Positions 17,425 through 25,974 of a DNA stretch of 64,000 nt are shown piece after piece. The translations under genes and the position numbers were made by a program. Source of the stretch: Marinilabilia salmonicolor (GTDB lineage Bacteria > Bacteroidota > Bacteroidia > Bacteroidales > Marinilabiliaceae); assembly GCF_003003035.1 (NCBI RefSeq), contig NZ_PVTS01000011.1:62001-126000 (forward strand), written 5' to 3'. Position 1 is the first letter of the stretch, and the number at the start of each line of letters is the position of its first letter. A model generated the notes under the pieces. The model was not told the origin of the DNA, made no database searches, and saw only the letters and a list, made by a program, of their open reading frames with translations.

Positions 17425-18747
17425 TTACAAGTCAGGAAACATTAAAATCTTCACCATCTGAGGTTTCATCTCTTCCAGATTCTCATTTCCTTCTCCCTGT
17501 CCTACATTCTGAACAAAAAGGTGTAACGCTTCTTCTCTCTTCCACATCCCGGTGTCGTAAGAAGGTTCCCACTGGCCAACTTCCACATCAGCAATAGTTT
17601 TTAAATCCCATTCCAAAGACTCATTTCCCAAATTTGCAGAAGCGAAGCAAATCCTGTTCATCTGTTCCTGATCTCTGTAAATCACATGCACTTTGGGCGT
17701 TTTCTGTTCCTCGACCAGAACCTGTGGGCGGCTAACCGGGATTCTTCTGCTGCCTTCCCCTTTGAGAGAAAATGCCATTTTCCGGTTTGAAACCCTGGAT
17801 ACTTCCCATTTTCCGTTCTTCAGAAACACCAGGAAAAACTGAGGCACCTCTTCTTCCCCGGGAGTCCAGTAAGAAGCTATATAAGGTTGCCCTTTTTTAT
17901 CAGTCGTAATAGATGTCTGGTTAATCAGACTGCTGCCTTGGGGAATTTGCAATGCATATTCAGCATTTCTTGCAGTTATGGGCATCTCCAATTCAGCACC
18001 ATCGCTTTTCTGCCATGTTCTCCCCCCATCATTGGAACGGGCATAACAAAGGTCATGATTGGACATTACATCCCATGTTTCACGCCACACCCACGAAAGA
18101 TGTAAAGAACCATCCCCACCGACACACATTTGCCAATAGGCATTTCGTTCGCCTTCTCCATCAATTAAGTTATCATGAAGACGAACCCATTTTTTCTCTT
18201 GCGTATTGTAACGGTTCAAAACAAGATTTCCTCCGCCCGAGCCGCCATACCTGTAGGCGAACAATAAATCCCCGTTGGGTAAAATATAAAACTCAGGATA
18301 AGTTACACCATTTTGCTCCAGGCTTCCAACCATTGGTTTTACCTCCGTAAATTCCAAACCACCCGGTTCAATACTCCGGCAATATTTAAGGGCACTATTG
18401 TGGTGGTCCCAGGCCAGATGCAGATAACCATCAGTATCCACCATCATGCTGATAACATTGTGTGCATCAGACACATTTCCTTGCATTCCGGTTTTATGCA
18501 CCTGCCACTCCAATGATTCTAAAGCCCTTTTTGCAACCACAACATTGCCAGTGGAATCGTACCATGAGGCATACTGGAAATGTTCATCGCTAATCACAGA
18601 GTTTTTTCGGAATATGGTTGCATTCACCGATGTTTTTGCCCAGCCATCACCCAGTTCCATTACCCTTGGTTTTGATGGCTCAGCCGGTAAAGTGCAAGAC
18701 TGAAAAACCATTAATATTACAAGCAGATTTATTATTACAATTCTCAT
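17425..18747 (-). CDS. BNR_4 beta-propeller protein, putative polysaccharide lyase or hydrolase
   Basis: 440 residues. A lipoprotein-like signal (MRIVIINLLVILMVFQSC) precedes repeated BNR or Asp-box-like blades. The best motif is NVSDAHNVISMMVDTDGYLH followed by AWDHHNSALKY (His96, His115 and His116), the HN...DG..H arrangement seen in BNR_4 enzymes. The BNR_4 group includes ulvan lyase PL24, rhamnose-glucuronate lyase PL42 and GH145. A further Asp-box-like block is CYARSNDGGRTWQ at about 240. Co-location with kduI and kduD suggests that its product is an unsaturated uronide, hence a lyase, but the exact family cannot be settled by eye. Confidence 0.75.
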   Translation of the reverse strand: MRIVIINLLVILMVFQSCTLPAEPSKPRVMELGDGWAKTSVNATIFRKNSVISDEHFQYASWYDSTGNVVVAKRALESLEWQVHKTGMQGNVSDAHNVISMMVDTDGYLHLAWDHHNSALKYCRSIEPGGLEFTEVKPMVGSLEQNGVTYPEFYILPNGDLLFAYRYGGSGGGNLVLNRYNTQEKKWVRLHDNLIDGEGERNAYWQMCVGGDGSLHLSWVWRETWDVMSNHDLCYARSNDGGRTWQKSDGAELEMPITARNAEYALQIPQGSSLINQTSITTDKKGQPYIASYWTPGEEEVPQFFLVFLKNGKWEVSRVSNRKMAFSLKGEGSRRIPVSRPQVLVEEQKTPKVHVIYRDQEQMNRICFASANLGNESLEWDLKTIADVEVGQWEPSYDTGMWKREEALHLFVQNVGQGEGNENLEEMKPQMVKILMFPDL

Positions 18748-18928
18748 TTAAGTTTTTCTACGATTAAACAATCCAAAATATTAGCTATACTTCATTGTCA
18801 GGTAACTTCTGGACTGCAAACAACTGATAATAATTGATTAAAAACCCAGGAAGACAAACTACAACTCACTCATAATGATTACCTTGCGTCATAGCTTCTC
18901 TGCATTTAGGTTTTTATTTACGGACCAT

Positions 18929-19966
18929 TTAGACAACTGAATTCATCAACAAAGCATCCGAACCAGATGATCGCCGCTGAATCAGGCGAACAGGGATGTG
19001 AATTTCTTCACTCACCGGCTCGTCCTTACCAATACTTTCAATAACGGCTTTCGCAACCTGATTGCCCATCTCAAAAGCATTTTGCTCCACACTGGTCAGC
19101 GTGGGTTCCACCATCTCGGCAAATGGCTCATTTGCAAAACCTGATATCTTAACATCCCCGGGAATAGCCTTATTAAGTTCCTTCAACTTTTGAATAGCCC
19201 CTAAAGCCGATAAATCACTAGCTGCAAAAATCCCATCCACTTTTTTGGGTAGTACAATTCTGGCGACGGCTTCCTGCCCGGCTTCCTGGATAATACAATT
19301 TTCCACAACAAGAGAAGGATCATATTCAATTCCTGCCTTCTCCAATGCGTATCGGTACCCGTCAAGTCTCTCCTGATAGACATTTACATGCAAAGCCCCT
19401 GCAAAATGGGCTATTCGCTTACATCCGTTCTTAATTAAATGTTGCGTGCTGCGCAGAGCTCCCAGAAAATTGTCGTTCACAATTCGTGCCCCCACTATCT
19501 GCTCCGTAACACGGTCAAATTGAACCAATGGAACTCCTTCGTCAATCACCATTTGATAATGACTGAAACCTTTGGTTTCCACAGAGTGAGAAATAATAAT
19601 TCCTGCAACCCTGTTCCGCAACAATGTGTGAACCGCCTTCCTTTCATGCTCTTCACGCTCATGGGTCTGAATAATCAACAAATTGAATCCCGCGGGATTA
19701 AGCAAAGCTTCCACTCCACTAATAACATGACTAAAGAAATGACGATTAATACGGGGAACCACCATTCCAATAGTATCACTCCGTCCGCTTCTTAAAGAAG
19801 ATGCAAGCACATTGGGCTGATACCCCATCTGGGCAGCCACCTTTAAAACACGCTGCCGGGTGTTTGATCCAACCCGCGTGTTACCCGCCAGTGCACGTGA
19901 AACCGTTGAAGGAGTAACCCCCATTTCGTGGGCAATATCAGTAATTGTAACTCTTTTCTTTACCAT
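18929..19966 (-). CDS. LacI-family transcriptional regulator of the uronate locus
   Basis: 345 residues. The N-terminal helix-turn-helix is VTITDIAHEMGVTPSTVSRAL with hinge helix NVLASSLRSGRS, followed by a periplasmic-binding-protein-like sugar-sensing domain (TIGMVVPRINRHFFSHVISG, VDGIFAASDLSALGAI). It is transcribed divergently from uxaC across a 343-bp gap and precedes the BNR_4, kduI, kduD and DUF4861 genes. It probably represses one or both directions until a uronate intermediate binds. Palindromes typical of LacI operators lie in the divergent gap. Confidence 0.9.
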   Translation of the reverse strand: MVKKRVTITDIAHEMGVTPSTVSRALAGNTRVGSNTRQRVLKVAAQMGYQPNVLASSLRSGRSDTIGMVVPRINRHFFSHVISGVEALLNPAGFNLLIIQTHEREEHERKAVHTLLRNRVAGIIISHSVETKGFSHYQMVIDEGVPLVQFDRVTEQIVGARIVNDNFLGALRSTQHLIKNGCKRIAHFAGALHVNVYQERLDGYRYALEKAGIEYDPSLVVENCIIQEAGQEAVARIVLPKKVDGIFAASDLSALGAIQKLKELNKAIPGDVKISGFANEPFAEMVEPTLTSVEQNAFEMGNQVAKAVIESIGKDEPVSEEIHIPVRLIQRRSSGSDALLMNSVV

Positions 19967-19993
19967 GCATTAATTATTACTCCGACAAAAATA

Positions 19994-20003
19994 CAAACGT
20001 TTG
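19994..20003. promoter_or_regulatory. Candidate LacI-type operator near lacI
   Basis: The perfect palindrome CAAACGTTTG with central CG, typical of LacI-family operators, lies 28 bp upstream of the LacI start codon. It suggests autoregulation; the link to this regulator is inferred from position. Confidence 0.4.
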
Positions 20004-20232
20004 CACAAAAAACACAAGTTATTCGAGTTTTTTTTTTAATCTCACATTTTATATTTAAAAAATATCTGTCGGATGCAAAATATAAAAACAAAATACTCTT
20101 TGTCGGAGAAGCTAAAGACACCCTCCACGTATAAGCCTATTTTTCAACCCATTACAATCACAAACAAACAAAAAACACCCCATTAAACAATAAATCACCT
20201 CCACTTTTAACACAAAATATCATCAAAAAAAC

Positions 20233-20277
20233 TTGACCAAAGGAAAAGAATGATTTATCTTCGTGTTCGTTAACGAA
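20233..20277 (+). promoter_or_regulatory. Candidate uxaC promoter with overlapping palindromic operator
   Basis: TTG at 20233-20235 and TATCTTCG at 20256-20263 resemble the Bacteroidota -33 and -7 boxes at suitable spacing. The perfect 12-bp palindrome TTCGTTAACGAA at 20266-20277 sits just downstream, around the expected transcription start. A repressor bound there would block initiation. The rest of the gap 20004-20232 is AT-rich without obvious structure. Confidence 0.5.
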
Positions 20278-20309
20278 ATCATATTTCATCTTAAAACGTC
20301 ATCACCAAT

Positions 20310-21704
20310 ATGAAAAAGTTCATTCATCCTGATTTTCTACTTGAAGGAAAAACAGCCCGTGAAATTTACAATGAGTATGCAGAAAACCAACCCATCATAG
20401 ATTTTCATTGTCATCTCTCACCTCAATTAATTGCAGAAGATCACAATTTCGATAATCTGGGACAGGTCTGGCTGGAAGGCGACCATTACAAATGGAGAGC
20501 CATGAGAACCAATGGAGTTGATGAAGAATATTGCACTGGATCTCCCACGTTTTACGACAAATTCATGAAGTGGGCCGAGACGGTCCCCCACACAGTCGGA
20601 AATCCCCTTTATCACTGGACACACCTAGAACTGGCACGTTATTTCAATATCTTTGATTTACTGAATCCCGGCACAGCCGACACCATTTACCACGATGCCA
20701 CCGAGATGCTTCGGCATCAGGATTTTTCGGTAAAAAGCATACTAAAAAAAATGAATGTGGAAGTGGTAGGCACCACCGATGACCCGGCTGACAGGCTGGA
20801 ACATCATGCCAAATTAAAAGATTTCAAGGTAAAAGTGCGCCCCACGTGGCGTCCTGATAACCTTATTAAGACTGAAGATCCAAAAATCTTCAACAGCTAC
20901 ATCGAAAAACTGGAAGCAGTTGCCGGCAAAAACATCTCAAATTATGCAGACTTACTGACCGTACTTGACCAGCGACACCAGTATTTCCACGAAATGGGAT
21001 GCCGTGCATCGGATCACGGACTAGACAGAATGTATTGGACCAATGCTGCCGGAATTGACCCCGAAAAGGCCTTTTTAAAGTTGCGTGCCGGTGAAAACCT
21101 TTCAGACACCGAAACTGAAGGTTACCGTTTCTCTGTCATGCAGGAACTTTGCAAACTCAACCACAAACGAGGCTGGGTTCAGCAATTCCATCTGGGAGCA
21201 ATGCGAAACAACAACACCCGGTTATTCAACAAACTTGGACCCGACACCGGATTCGACTCAATCGGACGGCCTCAGGACAGCTTCAAAATATCCCGTTTTC
21301 TGGACAGTCTGGATGCCAACAACCAACTGGCGAAGACCATTCTTTACAACTTAAATCCAGCAGACAACGAGACATTTGTTACCATGATTGGCAACTTCCA
21401 GGATGGATCAGTACCCGGAAAAATGCAATGGGGAGCTGCATGGTGGTTCCTGGATCAAAAAGTGGGTATGGAAAAACACCTCAATGATTTGTCGGTACTC
21501 GGCTTATTGTCCCGATTTGTGGGAATGGTTACCGATTCCAGAAGCTTCCTTTCATTCCCACGTCACGAATATTTCAGAAGAATTGCCTGTAACCATATCG
21601 GAAACGAAGTAGATAAAGGAGTAATCCCCAACGACAAGGAAATTCTTAAGAACCTGGTGGAAGGAATCTCTTATAAGAATGCAAAAGAGTACTTCGGGTT
21701 TTAG
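20310..21704 (+). CDS. uxaC: Glucuronate/galacturonate isomerase
   Basis: 464 residues, normal length. It isomerises D-glucuronate to D-fructuronate and D-galacturonate to D-tagaturonate in the cytosol. The amidohydrolase-fold metal motif IDFHCHLSPQ (His33 and His35) is present, and the conserved C-terminal block GMVTDSRSFLSFPRHEYFRR is intact. It is the first gene of the long plus-strand uronate operon, behind a likely regulated promoter. The original stop appears to have been TAA: a MITE-like element has inserted at the last codon, so the present stop TAG straddles the insertion point and the former TTTTAA end is found again after the element. Confidence 0.95.
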   Translation: MKKFIHPDFLLEGKTAREIYNEYAENQPIIDFHCHLSPQLIAEDHNFDNLGQVWLEGDHYKWRAMRTNGVDEEYCTGSPTFYDKFMKWAETVPHTVGNPLYHWTHLELARYFNIFDLLNPGTADTIYHDATEMLRHQDFSVKSILKKMNVEVVGTTDDPADRLEHHAKLKDFKVKVRPTWRPDNLIKTEDPKIFNSYIEKLEAVAGKNISNYADLLTVLDQRHQYFHEMGCRASDHGLDRMYWTNAAGIDPEKAFLKLRAGENLSDTETEGYRFSVMQELCKLNHKRGWVQQFHLGAMRNNNTRLFNKLGPDTGFDSIGRPQDSFKISRFLDSLDANNQLAKTILYNLNPADNETFVTMIGNFQDGSVPGKMQWGAAWWFLDQKVGMEKHLNDLSVLGLLSRFVGMVTDSRSFLSFPRHEYFRRIACNHIGNEVDKGVIPNDKEILKNLVEGISYKNAKEYFGF

Positions 21705-21855
21705 TGTTTGTCTATAAAGTCCAACTTCTGCGTTATTGCTCAAAATCTAAATCCTCAAATACCTTAGTATTCTGCGGTTTAGATTTCTCACACGCCTTGA
21801 GTTTGAACTTTCTATTTCAAACACATGAAAAACGCATACTTTATAAACAGGCCCC
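21704..21855 (+). mobile_element. MITE-like element, family 2, copy F, with 13-bp target duplication
   Basis: 152 bp, closely related to element E (7193-7344), sharing TCTGCGTTATTGCTCAAAAT-like and TTAGTATTCTGCGGTTTA blocks. The ends are inverted: TGTCTATAAAGT at the left and the complement of TGTTTATAAAGT at the right. It is flanked by perfect 13-bp direct repeats ACTTCGGGTTTTA at 21691-21703 and 21856-21868, as expected of transposition. It has no coding capacity. Confidence 0.8.
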
Positions 21856-21902
21856 ACTTCGGGTTTTAATAATCAATCTACTAAACACAAAATATCAGAA
21901 CA

Positions 21903-22937
21903 ATGAGTAAAAGAGTTGTCACTTTCGGAGAAATAATGCTCAGGCTTTCCACTCCGGGCTACCAAAGATTTGCACAAGCCACATCATTCGATGTAAATTA
22001 TGGAGGAGGAGAAGCCAACGTAGCTGTTTCACTGGCCAACTATGGTCTGGACTCCAGGTTTATCACCCGTCTGCCCAACAATGATATAGGCCGTGCCTGC
22101 CGAATGGATCTTGACAAATATGGGGTGGACACCGGTCACATTCAATATGGCGGTGAGCGCATCGGGATCTACTTTCTGGAAACAGGGGCTGTAGCACGTG
22201 CCAGCAAAGTAGTTTATGACAGAGCGCATTCCTCCTTTTCGTCAGTACAACCGGGATCCTTCAACTGGGATGAAATTTTTGACGGAGCTGACTGGTTTCA
22301 CTGGACAGGAATCACCCCTGCCGTTTCGCAGGAAGCTGCCGATGTGTGTCTGGAAGCCATCAAAGCAGCCAATGACAGGGGGGTAACCGTTTCATGCGAT
22401 TTAAACTACCGGAAAAACCTTTGGAAATACGGCAAAAAGGCCGGTGAAGTAATGCCTGAACTGGTAGCAGGATGTGACGTGGTACTCGGCAATGAAGAAG
22501 ATGCCGAAATGGTATTGGGCATCAAACCCGAAGGAGTGGATGTAACCGGCGGTCATGTGGAAGCAGAAGCCTACAGAAGTGTCTCACAGCAAATCATGAA
22601 ACAATACCAGAGGGTGAAGAAAGTGATTACCACATTAAGAGGTTCGGTAAGTGCCAATCACAACAGCTGGTCAGGGGTTCTTTACGATGGTAAGAATCTT
22701 TACACTGCCCCCACTTATCAAATCACACACATTGTGGACCGTGTAGGTGGTGGAGATTCATTCATGGGTGGACTGATCTACGGCTTACTTACCTATGACA
22801 ACGATGAAAAAGCACTACAGTTTGGTACTGCGGCATCCTGCCTGAAACACACCATCCCCGGTGATTTCAATCAGGTGACCGTGGAAGAGGTTGAGAAACT
22901 AATGGGAGGCGATGCTTCCGGTCGGGTTTCGAGATAG
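21903..22937 (+). CDS. kdgK: 2-keto-3-deoxygluconate kinase (PfkB family)
   Basis: 344 residues. It phosphorylates 2-keto-3-deoxygluconate with ATP to KDPG. It has the N-terminal PfkB signature region YGGGEANVAVSLA, substrate-side VYDRAHSSF, CDLNYRKNLW, and the C-terminal VDRVGGGDSFMGGLIYGLL with catalytic Asp in GGGD. It follows uxaC after the inserted repeat and precedes eda, with the usual division of labour. It resembles the second PfkB gene at 25975, but the KDG-kinase-like RKNLW and position next to eda favour this copy as the true KdgK. Confidence 0.9.
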   Translation: MSKRVVTFGEIMLRLSTPGYQRFAQATSFDVNYGGGEANVAVSLANYGLDSRFITRLPNNDIGRACRMDLDKYGVDTGHIQYGGERIGIYFLETGAVARASKVVYDRAHSSFSSVQPGSFNWDEIFDGADWFHWTGITPAVSQEAADVCLEAIKAANDRGVTVSCDLNYRKNLWKYGKKAGEVMPELVAGCDVVLGNEEDAEMVLGIKPEGVDVTGGHVEAEAYRSVSQQIMKQYQRVKKVITTLRGSVSANHNSWSGVLYDGKNLYTAPTYQITHIVDRVGGGDSFMGGLIYGLLTYDNDEKALQFGTAASCLKHTIPGDFNQVTVEEVEKLMGGDASGRVSR

Positions 22938-23040
22938 AGCCTGGAGGTTGGAGTTTGGAGGTTAGTGGTTAGAAATTAGAGGCTGGAGGATAGAGGTTAG
23001 AAATTAGAGGATAGAAGACAGAAGCTGGAGAGGTTAGATA
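22938..23040 (+). repeat. Purine-rich low-complexity repeat after kdgK
   Basis: About 100 bp of imperfect short units such as GGAGGTTAG, TTAGAAATTAGAGG and GGATAGA on the plus strand, almost free of C. It lies in the 222-bp gap between kdgK and eda. Similar GAGAGATGAGG units occur at 32937-32960. The remaining 23041-23159 looks like an ordinary leader. Confidence 0.7.
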
Positions 23041-23159
23041 ATTGGTAGGTTGAAGTTTCTCTGCATTTAACCACGAATTCACCTCGGGAACGGACAGTCA
23101 AATAGTGTCTTATTAAGGATGAGAATGTAACATTTTTTCAACAATTACAATTACCAAAA

Positions 23160-23834
23160 ATGGCAAAATATACAAGAATAGAAGTCTTTCAGAAGATGCA
23201 GGAAACAGGCGTGGTTCCTGTGTTTTATCATGCAGACATTGAAGTAGCAAAAAAGGTACTGAAAGCATGTTATGATGGAGGAATCAGGACCTTTGAATGG
23301 GTCAATAGGGGCGACTTTGCCCATGAAATATTCAGTGAACTGAACAAATATGCACTAAAAGAGCTGCCCGGAATGATTCTGGGGGCCGGCTCAGTAGTGG
23401 AGGAAGGCACCGCGTCTATATACATTCAGGCCGGAGCCAATTTTATTGTATCTCCCCTTCTGAATGAAAATATGGCTCGCATTTGCAACCGCCGAAAAGT
23501 CATGTGGGCACCCGGTTGCGGATCTGTCTCTGAAATAGGAAAGGCTGAGGAATTGGGTGCCGAACTGGTAAAAATATTCCCGGCCTCGGAAGTTGGTGGC
23601 CCATCTTTCGTAAAAGGTGTAAAGGGTCCCTGCCCATGGACCAATATCATGCCCACTGGCGGAGTGGACACCTCTAAAGAAAATCTTCAGCAATGGTTTG
23701 ATGCAGGTGTTACCTGTGTCGGAATGGGATCTAAACTATTTCCCAAAGAGATTATTGAAAAAGGAGACTTTGCTGCATTAACTGCCAAGGTAACCCAACT
23801 AATCAATACCATCAAAGAAATTAAAACAGCTTAA
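23160..23834 (+). CDS. eda: KDPG / 4-hydroxy-2-oxoglutarate aldolase
   Basis: 224-residue class I aldolase that splits 2-keto-3-deoxy-6-phosphogluconate into pyruvate and glyceraldehyde-3-phosphate. The catalytic Glu is in FEWVNRG, the phosphate-site region is LGAGSVVE, the Schiff-base Lys is in AELVKIFPA, and GGVDTSKENLQQWFDAG closes the barrel. It completes the lower uronate route after KdgK. The stop is 2 bp before the start of the next gene, the SDR mannonate oxidoreductase, so they are co-translated. Confidence 0.94.
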   Translation: MAKYTRIEVFQKMQETGVVPVFYHADIEVAKKVLKACYDGGIRTFEWVNRGDFAHEIFSELNKYALKELPGMILGAGSVVEEGTASIYIQAGANFIVSPLLNENMARICNRRKVMWAPGCGSVSEIGKAEELGAELVKIFPASEVGGPSFVKGVKGPCPWTNIMPTGGVDTSKENLQQWFDAGVTCVGMGSKLFPKEIIEKGDFAALTAKVTQLINTIKEIKTA

Positions 23835-23836
23835 CT

Positions 23837-24691
23837 ATGAATGCACCAATCAAAGAACTCAACATCGAAGGCAAAGTGGCCGTAATCACCGGAGGTGGCG
23901 GCGTAATTTGTTCTGTAATGGCCAAAGCTCTGGCAATGAAAGGCGTTAAAACCGCCATTCTGGATCGCGACAAAGAAACCGCTGATAAAGTGGCGGCTGA
24001 AATAACGCAAACTTACGGCACAGAAAGTATCGGTTTTGCTGCCGACGTACTAAATAAAGGCTTGCTGGAGGCTGCAAAAAAAGAGATCAATGAAAAACTG
24101 GGAGACATCGACTTCCTGATTAACGGGGCCGGAGGAAATGCAGCTACCGCAACCTCCAAAGTAGAGAAAATTGAAAAATCAGACCTCGAAAACCTTGAGG
24201 ACACTTTTTTCGGACTTGAGCTGGAAGGGTTTGATAAGACCTTTGCTTTGAATTTCCAGGGCACCTTATTGCCTTCGATGGTTTTTGCCACGGATATGGT
24301 TAAAAACGGCAAAGGAGGGATCGTCAATATCTCCTCCATGAATTCTTACCGGCCATTGACAAGAATTCCTGCCTATTCAGCATCCAAAGCAGCCATCAAC
24401 AACTTTACCCAATGGTTGGCCGTGCATTTTGCAAAAACAGGAGTTCGCGTCAACGCCATAGCACCCGGCTTTTTGCTTACCAACCAAAACCGTTTTCTAC
24501 TGGTGGATGAAAAAACAGGAGAATCCACGCCAAGAGGACAAAAAATTATGAACGGAACCCCTATGGAACGTTATGGAAGCCCTGAGGAACTCACAGGAGC
24601 TCTTACATTCCTGTTATCCGACTGGTCAGAGTTTATCACAGGCATCGTCATTCCTGTTGATGGCGGCTTCAGTGCATATAGCGGAGTTTAA
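23837..24691 (+). CDS. SDR-type D-mannonate oxidoreductase (fructuronate reductase), likely
   Basis: 284-residue short-chain dehydrogenase with cofactor motif TGGGGVICS, NGAGGNAA, catalytic Ser in VNISSMNSY, Tyr-Lys in PAYSASKAA, and C-terminal GIVIPVDGGFSAYSG. In many Bacteroidota an SDR of this kind stands beside uxuA in place of classical UxuB and reduces fructuronate to mannonate with NADH. Its place between eda and uxuA, and the absence of any other UxuB in the locus, support this. The activity is inferred from context. Confidence 0.8.
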   Translation: MNAPIKELNIEGKVAVITGGGGVICSVMAKALAMKGVKTAILDRDKETADKVAAEITQTYGTESIGFAADVLNKGLLEAAKKEINEKLGDIDFLINGAGGNAATATSKVEKIEKSDLENLEDTFFGLELEGFDKTFALNFQGTLLPSMVFATDMVKNGKGGIVNISSMNSYRPLTRIPAYSASKAAINNFTQWLAVHFAKTGVRVNAIAPGFLLTNQNRFLLVDEKTGESTPRGQKIMNGTPMERYGSPEELTGALTFLLSDWSEFITGIVIPVDGGFSAYSGV

Positions 24692-24725
24692 AACAAATTA
24701 ACAAAAAATCTAACAGGCAGAATCT

Positions 24726-25952
24726 ATGGAACAAACGTGGAGATGGTATGGACCGGATGACCCGGTATCGTTGACGGACATAAGGCAGGCAGGTGCAACC
24801 GGAATTGTTACCGCATTGCATGAGATTCCCATTGGAGAAGTGTGGACATTAGATGCTATAGAAGAACGAAAAAGAATAATCGAATGGAACGATAATATTA
24901 CACCACCTCAACCAAGAGGATTGGATTGGTCGGTGATTGAAAGCATTCCCGTTCATGAGGACATAAAGCAAGGCAAAAGCAACCGGGACAAATGGATTGA
25001 AAAATACAAGCAAAGCATTCGGAATGTGGGTAAAGCAGGCATACCGGTGGTCACTTATAACTGGATGCCGGTGGTGGACTGGACGCGCACAAATCTGGAA
25101 ATGAAACTCGATGACGGTGCCCTTGCTCTCGCTTTTGACTATATTGACTTTGCTGCTTTCGACATGTTCATTCTCAAACGAGACCAGGCAATAAAAGATT
25201 ATTCGGAAGAAATAATCAAAAAAGCAAAAAACCGCTTCAGCTCCATGAGTGAAGAAGAAAAATATATTCTTCAAAAAAACATCATCGCCGGTCTCCCGGG
25301 CGGACAGGAAGGATATGATATCGAAACCTTCAGAAACAAACTCAGTGAATATGATGCTATTGACGCAAAACAATATCGGGAAAACCTAAAATACTTCCTG
25401 GAACAAATTGTCCCGGTGGCCATAGAATCCGGTGTTCGTCTGGCCATTCACCCGGATGATCCACCAATCCCGCTTTTTGGTCTGCCACGGGTGGTTAGCA
25501 CAGAATCCGACCTTCAATATATCCTAAGCATTGTCGATTCCATTTACAATGGTCTTTGTATATGCACCGGGTCACTGGGTGTTTTACCGGGCAATGACTT
25601 ACCAGGAATCATAAAAAGGATAGGCTCCAGAATTAATTTCCTTCATTTAAGGAGTACTCAACGTGATGGCTTCAATAGTTTTCACGAAGCCAGTCACCTT
25701 CGGGGAAATGTGGATATGTACAGCGTAATGTGCAATGTACTCAAAGAGGAAGAAAAAAGGCATGCGCAGAATCGTCGGGACGAAATGATTCCTATGAGAG
25801 CCGATCATGGGCACACAATTCTAGATGATTTGAATAAAAAAACCAACCCCGGCTATTCAGCAATTGGCCTTTTAAGAGGAATGGCAGAACTCAGAGGTTT
25901 GGAAATGGGCATCAGAAAAAGTGGTGCCGTTTACAATGAACATAGCAAATAA
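24726..25952 (+). CDS. uxuA: Mannonate dehydratase
   Basis: 408 residues, normal length. It dehydrates D-mannonate to 2-keto-3-deoxygluconate, using Mn2+ or Fe2+ in a TIM barrel. The opening QTWRWYGPDDPVSL and ATGIVTALHEIP, the central VRLAIHPDDPP and CICTGSLGV, and the C-terminal MRADHGHTILDD are hallmarks of the family; the His, Cys, Asp and His residues in these blocks form the metal site. It follows the SDR by 34 bp and joins the glucuronate and galacturonate branches to KdgK. Confidence 0.96.
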   Translation: MEQTWRWYGPDDPVSLTDIRQAGATGIVTALHEIPIGEVWTLDAIEERKRIIEWNDNITPPQPRGLDWSVIESIPVHEDIKQGKSNRDKWIEKYKQSIRNVGKAGIPVVTYNWMPVVDWTRTNLEMKLDDGALALAFDYIDFAAFDMFILKRDQAIKDYSEEIIKKAKNRFSSMSEEEKYILQKNIIAGLPGGQEGYDIETFRNKLSEYDAIDAKQYRENLKYFLEQIVPVAIESGVRLAIHPDDPPIPLFGLPRVVSTESDLQYILSIVDSIYNGLCICTGSLGVLPGNDLPGIIKRIGSRINFLHLRSTQRDGFNSFHEASHLRGNVDMYSVMCNVLKEEEKRHAQNRRDEMIPMRADHGHTILDDLNKKTNPGYSAIGLLRGMAELRGLEMGIRKSGAVYNEHSK

Positions 25953-25974
25953 TCTATCTTTAAAATCTACTGAA

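Noticed and set aside
23041-23159. Riboswitch or small RNA before eda
   Set aside because: No conserved aptamer-like structure was recognised; the sequence is an ordinary AT-rich leader next to the purine repeat.
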